54,445 nt of DNA, taken from assembly GCA_902651635.1 (NCBI GenBank), contig CACRSC010000273.1, positions 186,395 through 240,839 on the forward strand, given 5' to 3'. Within the stretch, counting starts at the first letter, position 1, and every line of letters begins with the position of its first letter. This document shows, piece after piece, positions 43,112 to 54,243 of the stretch. This DNA comes from Mastigamoeba balamuthi. Its lineage: Eukaryota > Evosea > Mastigamoebida > Mastigamoebidae. A program made the position numbers and the translations under genes. The notes below the pieces were generated by a model. The model saw nothing but the letters and a program-made list of their open reading frames with translations. It ran no database searches and was not told the DNA's origin.

Positions 43112-43705
43112 GGTGAGCTGGCTGGCTGGAGGAAGGACTGGTGGCTTGTGTGGCTTGGAGATGAATTATTAATTATGAGTGACGTTGGGCTGGCCTTGAA
43201 AAACACGAACTATATCTCGACGACATACAATTGAAAGCGATCGTCTTAGTGCTCAAAAATGTGTGTGATCTCTCGCAGTCTCTCAAAAATCCACTTGATG
43301 ATCTCCGCAGCGCCAGAGTGGCCCCACGAGCATCACCGGGGCGCCAACTGCGGGAGTCAAAGGCCGATCGATGTACGGGAACGAATGTTACGGGAGGAAA
43401 AGCTAAGGGAGCATTCAAGCACACAGCCTACACACCACACGGGAGGTGTTGAGGGAAGGCTGTGCGTCGAACACTGCAACCTCTGCGCTGTAATCGGGAT
43501 CACAGCTGACAGCTGACGAGCATTTCGTCGTCGTTCTCGTTGCTTGAGCCGCCTGCGTCGATGCTGCACGATGATATGCTCTATCCTCCTCTGGCCATGA
43601 GAGTGCGAGTCAGGTTGCTTGTTGTCCTGTTCAATGGGCCCGTCCTGCGGTGCGGGATCGGTGTTCTGCTCTAGAGCAGATCGAAGATTCACTCGGGTTG
43701 TTAAA
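43112..43705. other. Divergent intergenic region, no gene seen
   Basis: About 600 bases separate the small unknown gene and the protease gene, which point away from each other. It contains an AT-rich patch (GAATTATTAATTATGAG near 43162) but no coding frame or RNA I recognise. Confidence 0.45.
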
Positions 43706-45173
43706 ATGATATCTGCCGTCCGTCTGGTGCTCGCCGCGCTGGTACTCGCGCCGTCGCTGGCGCGTGGCCTGGCCTCGGCCCCCACTCCGGACGAGGTCGC
43801 GCAGTTCGAGCTCTGGGCTGCGCAGCACGGCCGCGTGTACCGCACGCCCGACGACCGCGCCCGCCGCCTCGCTCTGTGGACCGCCAACGCGCGCCGCGTC
43901 TCCGAGTGGAACTCCGCCGCATCCGCGCCGTCCGCGTCGCGTCACGTGCTGGCCCTCAACGATTTCGCGGATCTCTCCCAAGGTTGGAGATGGTTGCTCC
44001 CCCCGGGTTTGGAAACAGTGACGTGGCCTCACTCGCTCCCGCCCTCCGCCGCCGCGCGTCGCGCGAGCACAGACGAGTACGAGGAGAGGTACACGTCGGA
44101 CTCGCTGGCGCAGGAGCTGGCGAGCGCGGACGTGCCGTTGGCCAACGACAGCGAGCAGCTGCAGGCGCAGAGAACCGTCGAGACTCGCGCTGAGATACCG
44201 GAGAGCTACGACTGGCGCAGCATGGGCGCCGTGGGCCCCGTCAAGGTCCAGGGGCAGGTGCGCCTGCTCTGCCCCGCCCTCTGGTCGTTTGGGGGCTCTG
44301 TGAGTGTGCGCTGAGCGTTGCGTGGCCACCACGCGGCAGTGCGGGTCCTGCTACGCCTTCGCAGCGACGGGCGCGATAGAGGCGCAGATGGTCATCAACA
44401 AGTACATGACGCAGGTCACCAGCCTCAGCGAGCAGCGTAAGCACACGAGCGCAGCCCCAGCATGCTGCGCCACACTCAGAGGATCTGCGCAGAGATCGTG
44501 GACTGCTGTGGGAGCGAGTACGCGGCGCAGGGGTGCGTCGGAGGCGACCCTGGGTGGGCTATGGTGTGCGTCCGCGACCTCAAGGGCATCGTCCCCGCCG
44601 CGAACTACCCGTACACCAAAGTGCAGGGCAAGTGCCGTTTCAACAAGTCTCAGAGCGTCGCACGCGTCTCGCATGCGTACCGAGTACGCAAGGGGAGCGA
44701 GTCGTCCCTCCTCAGCACGCTGTACGCGTTTGGGCCCACCACGGTCGCCATCGATGCCAGGCGCACCTCGTTCGAGTTCTATAGCGGCGGCGTCTACCAG
44801 GACGCGAGCTGTGACGCCAAGTCGCCGAATCACGCGATGCTCGCTGTGGGCTGGGGGGTCACCTCGGACGGAGTAGAATACTACATGTGAGCGCCCCTCG
44901 TTCCCGCGTGTCATAGCTTCTCACTCGTATTCTATCCAGACTCAAGAACCAATGGGGAGCGACCTGGGGAGAGGTACATTCATCTGCTTTGGGGTTCCTT
45001 GATTGACGCTTAATGAGCAGAGAGGTTACGTCCTGTGGCCCCGGAACAAGAACAATTTCTGTGGCGTGGCGAATTGGTGTTACATCCCCGAGGTCGGTCT
45101 CCCAAACTCGGCCATTGTCGCGACTGCGACAGCCATCTGCACCTTCATTTCAGCACTGGCAGCCCTGTTTTGA
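43706..45173 (+). CDS. Papain-family (C1A) cysteine protease with hydrophobic C-terminal tail
   Basis: Six exons, 43706-43982, 44073-44257, 44340-44436, 44493-44886, 44940-44973 and 45021-45173, give 379 aa. A signal peptide (MISAVRLVLAALVLAPSLARG) is followed by an I29-type inhibitor propeptide (FELWAAQHGRVY, LNDFADLS). The mature domain holds VQGQCGSCYAF with catalytic Cys158 (Tyr replaces the usual Trp), LSEQQIVDCC, His300 in SPNHAMLAVGWG and Asn321 in LKNQWGATWG. The chain ends in AIVATATAICTFISALAALF, a hydrophobic segment absent from soluble cathepsins. That suggests a GPI-attachment signal or membrane anchor. It is probably a lysosomal, surface or secreted protease. Confidence 0.85.
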
Positions 45174-45286
45174 GTAATGCCAGGGACCGATGGGGTCGTT
45201 ACAAAACATGCTGCTCGATTGTTTTCCTTTGGTGCTGCTGTTACCTGTTGTTTGTTGTTGGTATATCCCCTGTTTCACCCTTGTCC

Positions 45287-48200
45287 CTACTCGCAGTGTG
45301 GTGCCTGCTGCAAGGGCATCCCGCTATCACTGCCACTGCCACTGCCACTAGCGCTTCCAACCTGTTCCTGCCCTTCGATGACTTCTGCCTCGCCAACGGC
45401 CCCTTGGAGGGAGTTCTGTTGCGATCGTATGACAGTAGTGAACAGAGTTCCGACACGACCCACAACATTGTCGGCAAGGCGCTGCATAGACTCTAGCATG
45501 ATGCGCTCCAGGTCCTCGCTCGACAGCATTACATTCTGCGGTGCAACAGTTGCCCCACGTGCCGTAGGCGACTGCGACTGCGACCGGAGCTGCTGCTGCT
45601 GCTGCTGTGGAGTCGGCACTGGCGGCGGCGGCTCGTCGACGTCGCCAATGTGGAGCTTGATCTGCTGGACGACATCCAGAAGCATCATCTTCATCTCGGC
45701 TTCCCTTGGCGTTCCGGCAGAGTCCTTGAGAACGTCGAACACGTCCTCCATGGCGCAATGCAGTTTCTCGAACAGTGGCAGGTGCGTGGCCACAGGCCCG
45801 AGCGACCCCTGCACCTCCTCGGCCTGCTGCTGTTGCTGCTGCTGCTGGTCCACGGGAGGCTGTTCAATTTGAGCCATTGCAGCGGGAACAGGCTGCTCAG
45901 CGCAGAGAGGCTTCTCGACTTGCTGCGGAGGAGGCTCCATTTGTACGTCCTCCTCAACCTGAGGAAGCACCTGGGGTGGCAACTGCTGCTGTGGCAGCTG
46001 CAGCTCCGCCGGGATCTCCACGGGTACTACGCGGCCAGCCTGGTCCTTACCGTAGGGATCCACAACGTACTTGGACGCCGACGCGCTGAGCATCGCAGCT
46101 ACCTGGGCCTCGAGGCTCGCGTGCTCGGCCGAGATGCTCTTGCGCTCGTAGTCGATCGGTGGCTCGGGAACAATTTGGATCTGGGGCACGGGCGGAAGGG
46201 CACCCACTCCGGGGGCGGGCACGTCCTGCTGCTCCTGAAGTTCTGGCGGAGCCTCTGGCTCCCTTTCTACGTCCTGCTGATCGGGCATCAGAGCCTCCTG
46301 TTTGACCTCGAACTGCCTTGTTTGGGGCTGCTCCTCCACCGCGCCCTCAATTGCTTGTTCCTCTGGCTTGTCCTCCTCCTGTAAGGGGGTTATCAGTTGG
46401 TGCGAGTCCGCCAACTGTGGTCTGGCGCTGTTGCGTACGAGGACTTCGCCTTCCTCCTCTGTGGCCTGGTCCTCCTGCTCGTCGTCCGAATCGTCTACCA
46501 GGTCGCCGACTGACAAGTGCTGCCTGAGCCCCTGAGGCTGCTCGCCGTCCACAATATCATCCTCCTCATCCCCTTCTCCCGTCTCGTCGTCCGACTCACT
46601 GCGAAGCCCTTTTGAGTATGCCCACCGGGCTGGCTGTTGAGGTGAGGGAGAGGCCGCACGAAAGCGGGCGGAACATCAGGACGCGGTTTGCCCACGCGCC
46701 CTTTGCCGAGGGGTTGCCGCCCTCGAGGGGCTTCTTCTCCCTGTCGTGGCCGCCGGCCCATGTGGGCAGGCCCGTATCAGAGAACTTGGCGCAGGGGGAC
46801 TCGGGGTCCTTCCTCTCCATGTCCACCGTCAGGCGCGACTTGCTGGCCGACTGCGGCTGCCTGGGGGTCTCGAGCTTCGCCGCCGCAGCAGCCGCCGCAG
46901 AGGGCTTGTTGAGCTCGTTGTTCTCGCACATCCTGAGCTGCATGGCCACCTGGGACTCCTTGTCGAGCGACCAGATGAAGATGCAGCCGTCCTCGGACGT
47001 CGAGAAGACCCTGCGGCCGTCGTGAGAGAACTTGACCGCGGTGACGGTATCCGAATGGCCCTCGAAGCGCGCGGTCACCGAGCCCGTGAAGCAGTCGTAG
47101 AGCCTCAGGGCGTTCTTCTCCGACCCCGACGCCACGGCGTTGAGCCCCGCCGGGTCTATGTCGAGTTTCACGACCGCATCCTCTGCCTTGTACGTGCGCG
47201 TGATCCTACCGGTCGACAGGCTCAGGAGCGCGAGCTTCTTGTCCTGGCCGGCCATGAGGAACTTCTCCGTCGGGTCCACTGCGAGCGAGAACAGGTCGTA
47301 CTTGGCGGGCGCGCCCAGGCACACGGGGGCTCCGCCAGAGGTGAGACGCGTAGTGGTGGGCCTTGGCTCAAGCTCAGTTGCCCTGAACGTGATCGACCTG
47401 TCTGTCGAGCACGAGATGATGCGCGAGAACCCCAGGGCGAAGCGCACTGCCGTGATGGGCGACGTCTGGTCGTCCACAGTTGTCAGGAGCGGGTACTCGG
47501 ACCTCGCGCCCCTGCCCCTGCCGGCGTCAAAGATGTGTATCAGCCTGTCGCGGCTCGCCGTAGCCAGCAGCACCTGGTCGTCTTGCGACGCAGGCTTGGA
47601 GTAGTCTGCGAAGCACGTAAGTACTCAACGCGAAGGAGGCGTGGGTGGCGATTACCAATGCAGAGGATCTCAGCTGCGTGGGCGGCTCTCGATGTGATGC
47701 AGCGCCACGTGGCACAGTCGTACACGCGGAGGTTGCCCTGGCGGTCGCCCGTGGCCAGGTGCGCGCCGTCTGGGCGGAAGCAGACGGACCTCACGCCGCC
47801 GTCGACCGGGGACGGCGAGCACGCGAAGTCGCGCGCGTCAAAGTCGTGCGGGGCCTTGACGGGCGCGCCAGCGCACGCCTGTATCGAGTGCAGCAGCTCC
47901 TTGCCGCTCGTCGTGCCGTCGATGCCCCAGACGCGCACCGAGCCGTCGGACGAGCACGTCGCCATGACGACCTGCACCTGCCGCTGGGTCTGCGGCGAAG
48001 GCGGCACCGACGCCGACGACGCCGTCGAGCCGCCCAACGACGACATGACCGACGCCGCCGTCGCGGGGCCCGCGGGCAGCGTCACGGGCGGCGTCGTGGC
48101 CGGCGCCGCGGCGACGTCCCAGATGCAGGCGCCGTGGGCGAGCAGCGAGCGGTACTTGACGACCTTGGGGGCCGAGCCGCCTCCCGGGATGGCGTCGACG

Positions 48201-49925
48201 GACCAGATGTTGATGGTCCTGTCGCTGTAGCAGCACGCGACGCGCGTGGCCGTCGACCCCTCGGGCGGGGCGACGACGCGGACCGCGATGACGTCGGGGA
48301 GCATCGCGGGCGGCGCGGGGATGGCGGGCGCTGGCTGGTCCGGGGACGAGGAGGCGGCCGCGGGCTGCGGCTGGGCCAGCAGGCGCGGGGCGATACCGTT
48401 GGGCGTCGGGCAGAGGTCGACGGCGACGGGGAAGGGCTTGGGCAGCGAGACGACGTACTGCAGCGACTGCGCGGCGAACACGCGGACGTTGCCGTCGGTG
48501 CAGGCGACGCAGACGTAGCGCTCGCTGGTGCTGACGCCGAAGACGCGCGAGCGCAGGTCGACCCACTTCTCCATCACGCGCGAGGCGCTGAAGAGGAACA
48601 GCGTGCCGCTGTGCGAGACGGCGTAGACGCAGCCCCTGCCGCTGCCCTTGCCGCAGGCGACCTCGACGAACGTCTCGTCCTTGCGCTCGCCCACGGCGGC
48701 GTTGCGGCCCTCGATCTGCATCGCCTCGGGCGCCGCGAGCCCCGGGGGCGCCTGCTGCGCCGGAGTCGCCGTCAGCGACCAGAACTTGAGGTGCCGCTGC
48801 CCCGCCGTGCAGAAGAAGATCCCGTCCTCGTGGAACGACACAGAGTGCACGTGCGCGCCCGTCTTGGCCGCCGCGATCGCCTGCCCCGACCTCCAGTCCC
48901 ACACTGCGGCGCAACGTCAGAGGCAGAGAAGAGAAGGGCAGCACAACGGCAGACAGGCAGGCAATCACAGCACGTTTGCTCTGCCCACGCTGCACGGCGC
49001 ACACAGAGCGCGGATACACGACTGTGCACGCGCCCTCCCCCTCCCACCAGCGCGACGCGGCCTCGCGGGAGCACCCACAAGCAGGCAGGAGCGCAGGGAC
49101 AAAAAGGGCAGCCAATCACAGCGCAATTACACTGTGATGCTTGCTTGCTGCCCCAGCCAGCGCTGCAAGGGCACGCCGTACTGCAACCCCCGAGGATGAA
49201 GGTGCGAGCAGGGGGTCTCGCGGTCACCCCCCGGCCAGGCAATCCCACCCCACGCCGCAGTGCCATGAAAGATGGCAGCAGCACTGCCGGGGGAGAGGGA
49301 AGGAAGAGAGGGAAAGGAAGTAGATGGGAAGGGGGAAGGGAAGGGGAGCAGCAGGCGGACCCTTGACGAAGCCGTCGGCGTGGAAGCCCACCGAGACGAT
49401 GAACTTGCCGTTGGGGCTGAAGGCCACGCAGGCGACGCCGGCCCTGTGCGCGCCCACGAGCGTCGCCGCGAGCTGCCCCGTCGCCGCGTCCCAGACCAGC
49501 ACCGAGGCCATGCCCGCGCCTCCTGGCCCGCCCTGCTCGCCCGCCGCCACCGTCCTCCCGCTGGCGCTGAACGCCACGCAGGCGATCGCCCGCGGCGCGC
49601 GCAGCAGGCGCGACTGCCGGTTGGCGCGCGGCGCGTAGACCACGGCGACGCAGCCGGCGGCGTAGAGGACCTCGCCCGTGGTGCTCGCGGCGAAGAGGGC
49701 GCTGCGCGTGACGGTGTTGCCGACGACGCGCTCCAGGGAAACGCGGTCGCCGGGGTTCGATCTGCCGCGCGGGCCCACCGACGATGCCCCCGACGGCGTT
49801 TGGCGCGACTGCGCGGCGGCCGCGGCGCCCGCCGGCGGGTACTGGTGCGGGTGCGCGCCCAGCAGGTGCGAGCGGCGCGGGTAGATGGGCGCCGCGTACC
49901 CGCCAATGCCTTGCTTCTTCACCAT
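45287..49925 (-). CDS. WDR62/MAPKBP1-like WD40 scaffold protein
   Basis: Four exons, 49925-49361, 48903-47656, 47605-46683 and 46633-45287, give 1360 aa. About 800 residues of WD40 repeats contain signatures of the WDR62/MAPKBP1 family: FVKVWDWRSG, SRVFGVSTSERYVCVACTDG, YSDRTINIWSVD, SKPASQ then LLATASRDRLIHIFDAG, SCSTDRSI and HSDTVTAVKFSHDGRRVFST. In animals these proteins scaffold JNK signalling and act at spindle poles and centrosomes. The last ~450 residues are acidic and Gln/Pro-rich with poly-Gln runs and a short helix (LFEKLHCAMEDVFDVLKD) that may dimerise. The first intron (457 bases) is far longer than the rest of the gene's introns. It converges with the protease gene. Confidence 0.85.
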
Positions 49926-50333
49926 CGAGGGGGGGCTGCTGCGCGCGAGGGCTGCGGCTCAGAGAGCGCGAGTGGGGGGGACGAGAGAGAGAAGAGGACG
50001 CGAGGGCGGTGTATCCCCTCTCCTTTGCCGGGAATACAAACTAAAAATACGAAAATGAATGTCAGGTTGCGTAAATGCGATCCCACGGGGGGGCATGGCG
50101 CATGCGAAGCCATCAGCGTCAACGCGGTCAAAAGAGTGCGTGGCAGCATGGGGGGCTGCGGGAACAGGGACGGGGCAACAAAGCAGAAAAGGCACCAGAC
50201 GTTGAAATGGGAATAAGGTCGTTTGGGGGTGTATTCGTTGCTTGACTTGGTCTAAGGCGAAGGGGAAGAGTCTCTTTTTGTGCAGCAGCTGCGAGCGAGT
50301 GACGGGGGCACTGCAGCCGCCAGGGGGAGGGTT
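49926..50333. other. Intergenic gap upstream of the WD40 gene
   Basis: About 400 bases hold the 5' flank of the WDR62-like gene and the 3' flank of GMP synthase. No coding frame or repeat is convincing, and the GATATTT-type motif is absent here. Confidence 0.45.
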
Positions 50334-50820
50334 CTACTCCCACTCGATCGTGCCCGGGGGCTTCGAGGTGATGTCGTAGACGACGCGGTTGATGCCGCGG
50401 ACCTCGTTGGTGATGCGGCTGCTCATACGCTCGAGCACGTCGAACGGGATGCGCGCCCAGTCGGCAGTCATGCCGTCAGTGCTGAGCACCGCGCGGATCG
50501 CGCAGCAGCAGTCGTACGTCCGGCCGTCGCCCTGCACGCCGACCGACCGGGCGCCGGGCAGCAGCACCGCGAACGACTGCCAGATGGACCTCTCGAGGCC
50601 CGCGCGGGCAATCTCCTCGCGGACGACAGCGTCGGCCTCGCGCAGGATCGCCGTGTGCTTGGCGTTGACCTCGCCGACGATGCGGACGGCCAGGCCGGGC
50701 CCGGGGAAGGGCTGGCGCCAGACGACGGCGTCGCTGAGGCCGAGCGAGGTGCCGAGAGCGCGGACCTCGTCCTTGAAGAGGAAGCGCAGGGGCTCGACGA
50801 GCTCGAGGCCGAGGTCCTTG

Positions 50821-50853
<33 letters not shown>

Positions 50854-52190
50854 ACGCTGGTCGGGCCGCCGTAGACGCTGCGCGACTCGATGACGTCGGG
50901 GTAGAGCGTGCCCTGGGCGAGGTAGCGCACGCTGCCGCCGCTCTCGGCCTTGAGCTTGGCGGCCTCCTCCTTGAAGACGTCGACAAAGAGCTTGCCGATG
51001 ATCTTGCGCTTCCTCTCGGGGTCCGTGACGCCCGCCAGCTCCTGCAGGAACCTGTCGCCCGCGTTGATGTGGCGCACGTCGGCGCAGAGCTGCTCGGCGA
51101 AGATCGTGTGCACCGAGTCGGCCTCGCCCTTGCGCAGCAGGCCCGTGTCGACGAAGATGCACGTCAGGCGCTTGCCGAGCGCCCTGTGCAGCAGCGCGCC
51201 GGCGACGCTCGAGTCGACGCCGCCGCTGAGCCCCAGGACCACGCGCTCGTCCTCGCCGACGCGCGCGCGCACGCGGGCGACCTCCTCGTCGGCGAACGCC
51301 GCGACGTTCCAGTCGCCCGAGCACTGGCAGACGTGCATGGCGAAGTTGCTGAGGATCTTGGTGCCGTGGACCGAGTGCACGACCTCCGGGTGGAACTGCA
51401 GCCCCCACACGCGGCGGGCCGGGACGCTGAACGCGGCCATCGCGCAGCCCTCGGTCTCGGCCAGGCGCTGGACGCCGGGGACCTCGTTGACCGAGTCGCC
51501 GTGCGACATCCAGACGACCTGCTCGGCGGGCGTGTCGACGAAGAGCGGGTCCGTCGGGACGAGGACCTTGAGGTTCGACTTGCCGTACTCGCGGCTCTTG
51601 GACTCCTGGCCGGGCTTGACGGACCCGCCGAGGATGCGCGCGCACAGCTGCATGCCGTAGCAGATGCCCAGCACAGGGACGCCGAGGTCGAGCACGCCAG
51701 CGTCGACCTGGGGCGCGCCGGCCTCGTACACCGACGCGGGGCCGCCGCTCAGGATGACACCGCGCACGCGCCCGCCCGAGCAGCGCTCACGCAGCACCGC
51801 GATGGGAGTCTCGCACGTCAGGACCTCGCAGAACACTACGAGAGCTGTGAGACGCAATCTCAAAGAACCTCCCCCCAAAGGAAACCGAAGACGCCAGGAC
51901 CACGGGGGGTGCGCTGCAGGCCCACGCGGCACGCGATAGGCGGAGGGAAGGCCGTGGGCGAGAGGACCCGACAGGGGGCGGGGGGGTCAGAGCGGACCGT
52001 GGGCCTCGCGAATGCGGCGGGCGATGAGCTGGGTGACCTGGGACCCAAAGTCGAGGACGAGGATCTCCTCGTGGTTGCCGCGGGCATCTGCAGGCGCGAG
52101 GGAGAGGAGGGGGCGATAGCCGGGGTCAGGTACAGAGGCACCAGGCGCGGGGGGGGCGCAAGGAATACCTGCAGGTGCAGGGCTGGCCAT
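50334..52190 (-). CDS. guaA: GMP synthase (glutamine-hydrolysing)
   Basis: Three exons, 52190-52169, 52087-51998 and 51835-50334, give 537 aa. It converts XMP, ATP and glutamine to GMP in purine biosynthesis. The class I amidotransferase domain has [20 protein letters not shown], the nucleophile Cys96 in GICYGMQ, and His186/Glu188 in [10 protein letters not shown]. The ATP-pyrophosphatase loop is [10 protein letters not shown] at ~238-247, and the C-terminal dimerisation domain ends [18 protein letters not shown]. The length and ending match the short bacterial/fungal form, not the longer animal enzyme with its dimerisation insert. Introns confirm it is nuclear. Confidence 0.95.
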
Positions 52191-52493
52191 GGTTAATGGT
52201 GTGCTGCCTTGATAGCGGGAAAGAAAAGAGCACCCGCTGACGTTCTCTGTTGACGCAATCTCGGCATAGAAATCTCCCCCAAAACCACGACGAGGTCCGG
52301 CAAGACCGCCCGGCGGGCAACTGGGGCAAAAACGCCTCGTCACTCGTATTGACGTGCGCAATCTCACATATCGGGGGACAGAACATCAACTGAGATGAAA
52401 TTCGCGGAATAATCGCGAAACGCTCTGCGAACTCGTCACGACCAAAAAGCTCCTCCGGAGACCGCTCAGTTTACTCCTGCCAACGCCGGTGCC

Positions 52494-53361
52494 ATGACCG
52501 CCGTGGGACGCCTCATCCACACCTACGCAGAGGGGCCCGCGCTCTCCTCCCCGCAGTGCTACGCCTGCGCCAGGCGCGTGTACCTCGTCGAGGGCGTGCA
52601 GTTCAACGCCCTGTGGCTACACCGCGCCTGCTTCAAGTGCTACACGTGCAAGAAGTCTCTGACCCCGTCCTCGGGGTTCTCCTTCGAGGTGCGCTCGCAG
52701 CCCCCCTCCCCCTGCCTCCGCCTGGTGCGAGACCCAGCCTGACGAGCACCGCCGACAGGGCCACATGTACTGCAAGCAGCACCTGCGGGCCGTGTCTTCG
52801 CCTGCGCGGGCAGCAGCGACCTACATGAGGCCAGTCCCCGTGCCCAAGTGCCCGGGGAAGTTCGAAATGCCCGTTCCGCTACATTCCTGCGGGTACGGGG
52901 CCACGCCCATCGGACTCGCCCAGAACGGGCCGTCGCTGGACGACCTGAGTGACCGCTCCATCATGCTGGCTCTGTCGGCGCTTGCGCGCGTAGCGACGTG
53001 CCACTGCCACAAGGGCCGCCTGGTGACCGAGGCCGCCGCCGTTACGCTGTGCAACTTGTCGCTGTGCTGCAAGCGCCTGCGGGAGCTGAGCGAGTTCGCT
53101 GCTCAAGAGGCTGTCCTCAGACTGGCATGCAACGCGGGAAAGCAGCCTGACGGAAAGACGTGGAAGGAGAAGCTGTTCAGGCTCGACCCGTCGGTCCAGG
53201 AGAGGCTGGAGCGTCTGCAGAAGAAGTTGTACTGCGAGGCTTTCACCATCGGGTTCGTTCACCCAAAGAGCGAGTGCGAGGCAGCTCGAAAGGAGATCAT
53301 CCGGAGGTGGGGCACAATTGACGAAGCGCTGAAAACCAAGGCGCAGAACGGGTGGACGTAA
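52494..53361 (+). CDS. Single-LIM-domain protein with helical C-terminal region
   Basis: Two exons, 52494-52688 and 52759-53361, give 265 aa. Residues ~20-75 form one LIM domain: CYACARRVYLVEG, then WLHRACFKCYTCKKSL, then GHMYCKQH, with the expected Cys/His zinc ligands. The join at SFE/GHMYC completes it. LIM domains bind proteins, often of the actin cytoskeleton. The remaining ~190 residues are helical, with a Cys-rich stretch (TLCNLSLCCKRLRELSEF) that weakly recalls an F-box and an end of basic helix. I know no family for the C-terminal part. AATAAA follows the stop by 25 bases. Confidence 0.82.
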
Positions 53362-53386
53362 GGTGCGATTTGCGGAATGTGCATAC

Positions 53387-53392
53387 AATAAA
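53387..53392 (+). promoter_or_regulatory. Poly(A) signal AATAAA of the LIM gene
   Basis: AATAAAAGG lies 25 bases after the TAA. Read on the other strand it is CCTTTTATT, whose T4 run is 6-9 bases past the 3' end of the tRNA gene and could serve as its RNA polymerase III terminator. Confidence 0.55.
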
Positions 53393-53398
53393 AGGAAA

Positions 53399-53471
53399 CG
53401 CTCCCGCTTGGATTTGAACCAAGGACCCTGCGGTTAACAGCCGCATGCACTGCCGACTGTGCTACGGAAGC
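53399..53471 (-). tRNA. tRNA-Asn (GTT)
   Basis: The minus strand folds as a full cloverleaf. The acceptor stem is GCTTCCG with CGGGAGC (one G-U pair), the D stem GCAC/GTGC, and the anticodon stem TGCGG/CCGCA around loop CTGTTAA with anticodon GTT. The T stem is CTTGG/CCAAG around TTCAAAT, and the discriminator base is G. There is no intron and CCA is not encoded. The anticodon is at 53436-53438 on the plus strand. Confidence 0.95.
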
Positions 53472-53477
53472 AGATCT

Positions 53478-53489
53478 GAGAAATATCTC
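53478..53489 (+). promoter_or_regulatory. GAGAAATATCTC motif between tRNA-Asn and GNAT gene
   Basis: A 12-base sequence containing the motif, 6 bases beyond the 5' end of the minus-strand tRNA and 35 bases before the GNAT ATG. Confidence 0.5.
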
Positions 53490-53523
53490 TCTTCTCAGAA
53501 AACTGTTGAGCTCGCAACACGCG

Positions 53524-54068
53524 ATGTCCTTCGTTGTCCGGCAGGCATCGCAGTCGGACGCAGCCCTTCTCGCGCACGCCGCCACACTCGGCCCGCTCGA
53601 CGAGCGCACCGTCTTCGCGGCGCTCAGTTCCCCTCTGACATCAGTCCACGTCGCCACAGACGAGCGCGGTGCGCCACAACTGACCTGGGGCTCAGGCAAC
53701 CCCCGTGCCGATCAACAGCTGACCCCAGAGGCACGCGCAGGCGAAGTGGTGGGCACTGCCGCCGTCGCCATCGAAGTGGTCGTGGGCGGCCGCAAGGCCG
53801 TCGTCGGCGAGCTGCTGGTGGCGCCCCAGTGGCGCGGGCGTGGCGTCGACGTTGCGCTGCTCGACGCGTGCTGTGCCAGCGCCAGGGCGGTACGACACCC
53901 GTCTCGAGAAGGAGAAGGCTCAGCTGCACCCCCACCCACCCAAACACACAGGACGGGGCCAGATACTGCGACTTCGAGGCGGAACCGACGCCAGAATCGG
54001 CCGAGCTCTGCCAGAAGGCGGGGTTCGAGCGCAGGGGCACGAACGTGTACTGCAGACCTCTGAACTGA
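53524..54068 (+). CDS. GNAT-family N-acetyltransferase
   Basis: Two exons, 53524-53889 and 53952-54068, give 160 aa. The sequence AVVGELLVAPQWRGRGVDVALLDAC carries the GNAT motif A, with QWRGRGVD as the acetyl-CoA pyrophosphate loop (consensus Q/RxxGxG/A). The second exon supplies the last strands and ends AGFERRGTNVYCRPLN, typical of small single-domain acetyltransferases. The substrate is unknown. It lies just beyond the tRNA, with a GAGAAATATCTC motif 35-46 bases before the ATG. Confidence 0.78.
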
Positions 54069-54243
54069 GGCCTCCATGCAACAACAGCGTGGGCACCGCG
54101 ACGCCCGCCTTTGGTGCTCAGCAGCGGAGTCCCGGGGAAATGCAGGGTTCCCACCAGGCAGTTCTCAAAAATTCGCACGTGTGACGATGACGCAACGGCA
54201 AAATCTGTAAATCGGAGGAAATCCTCTGTGGGTCTGGGGGTTG

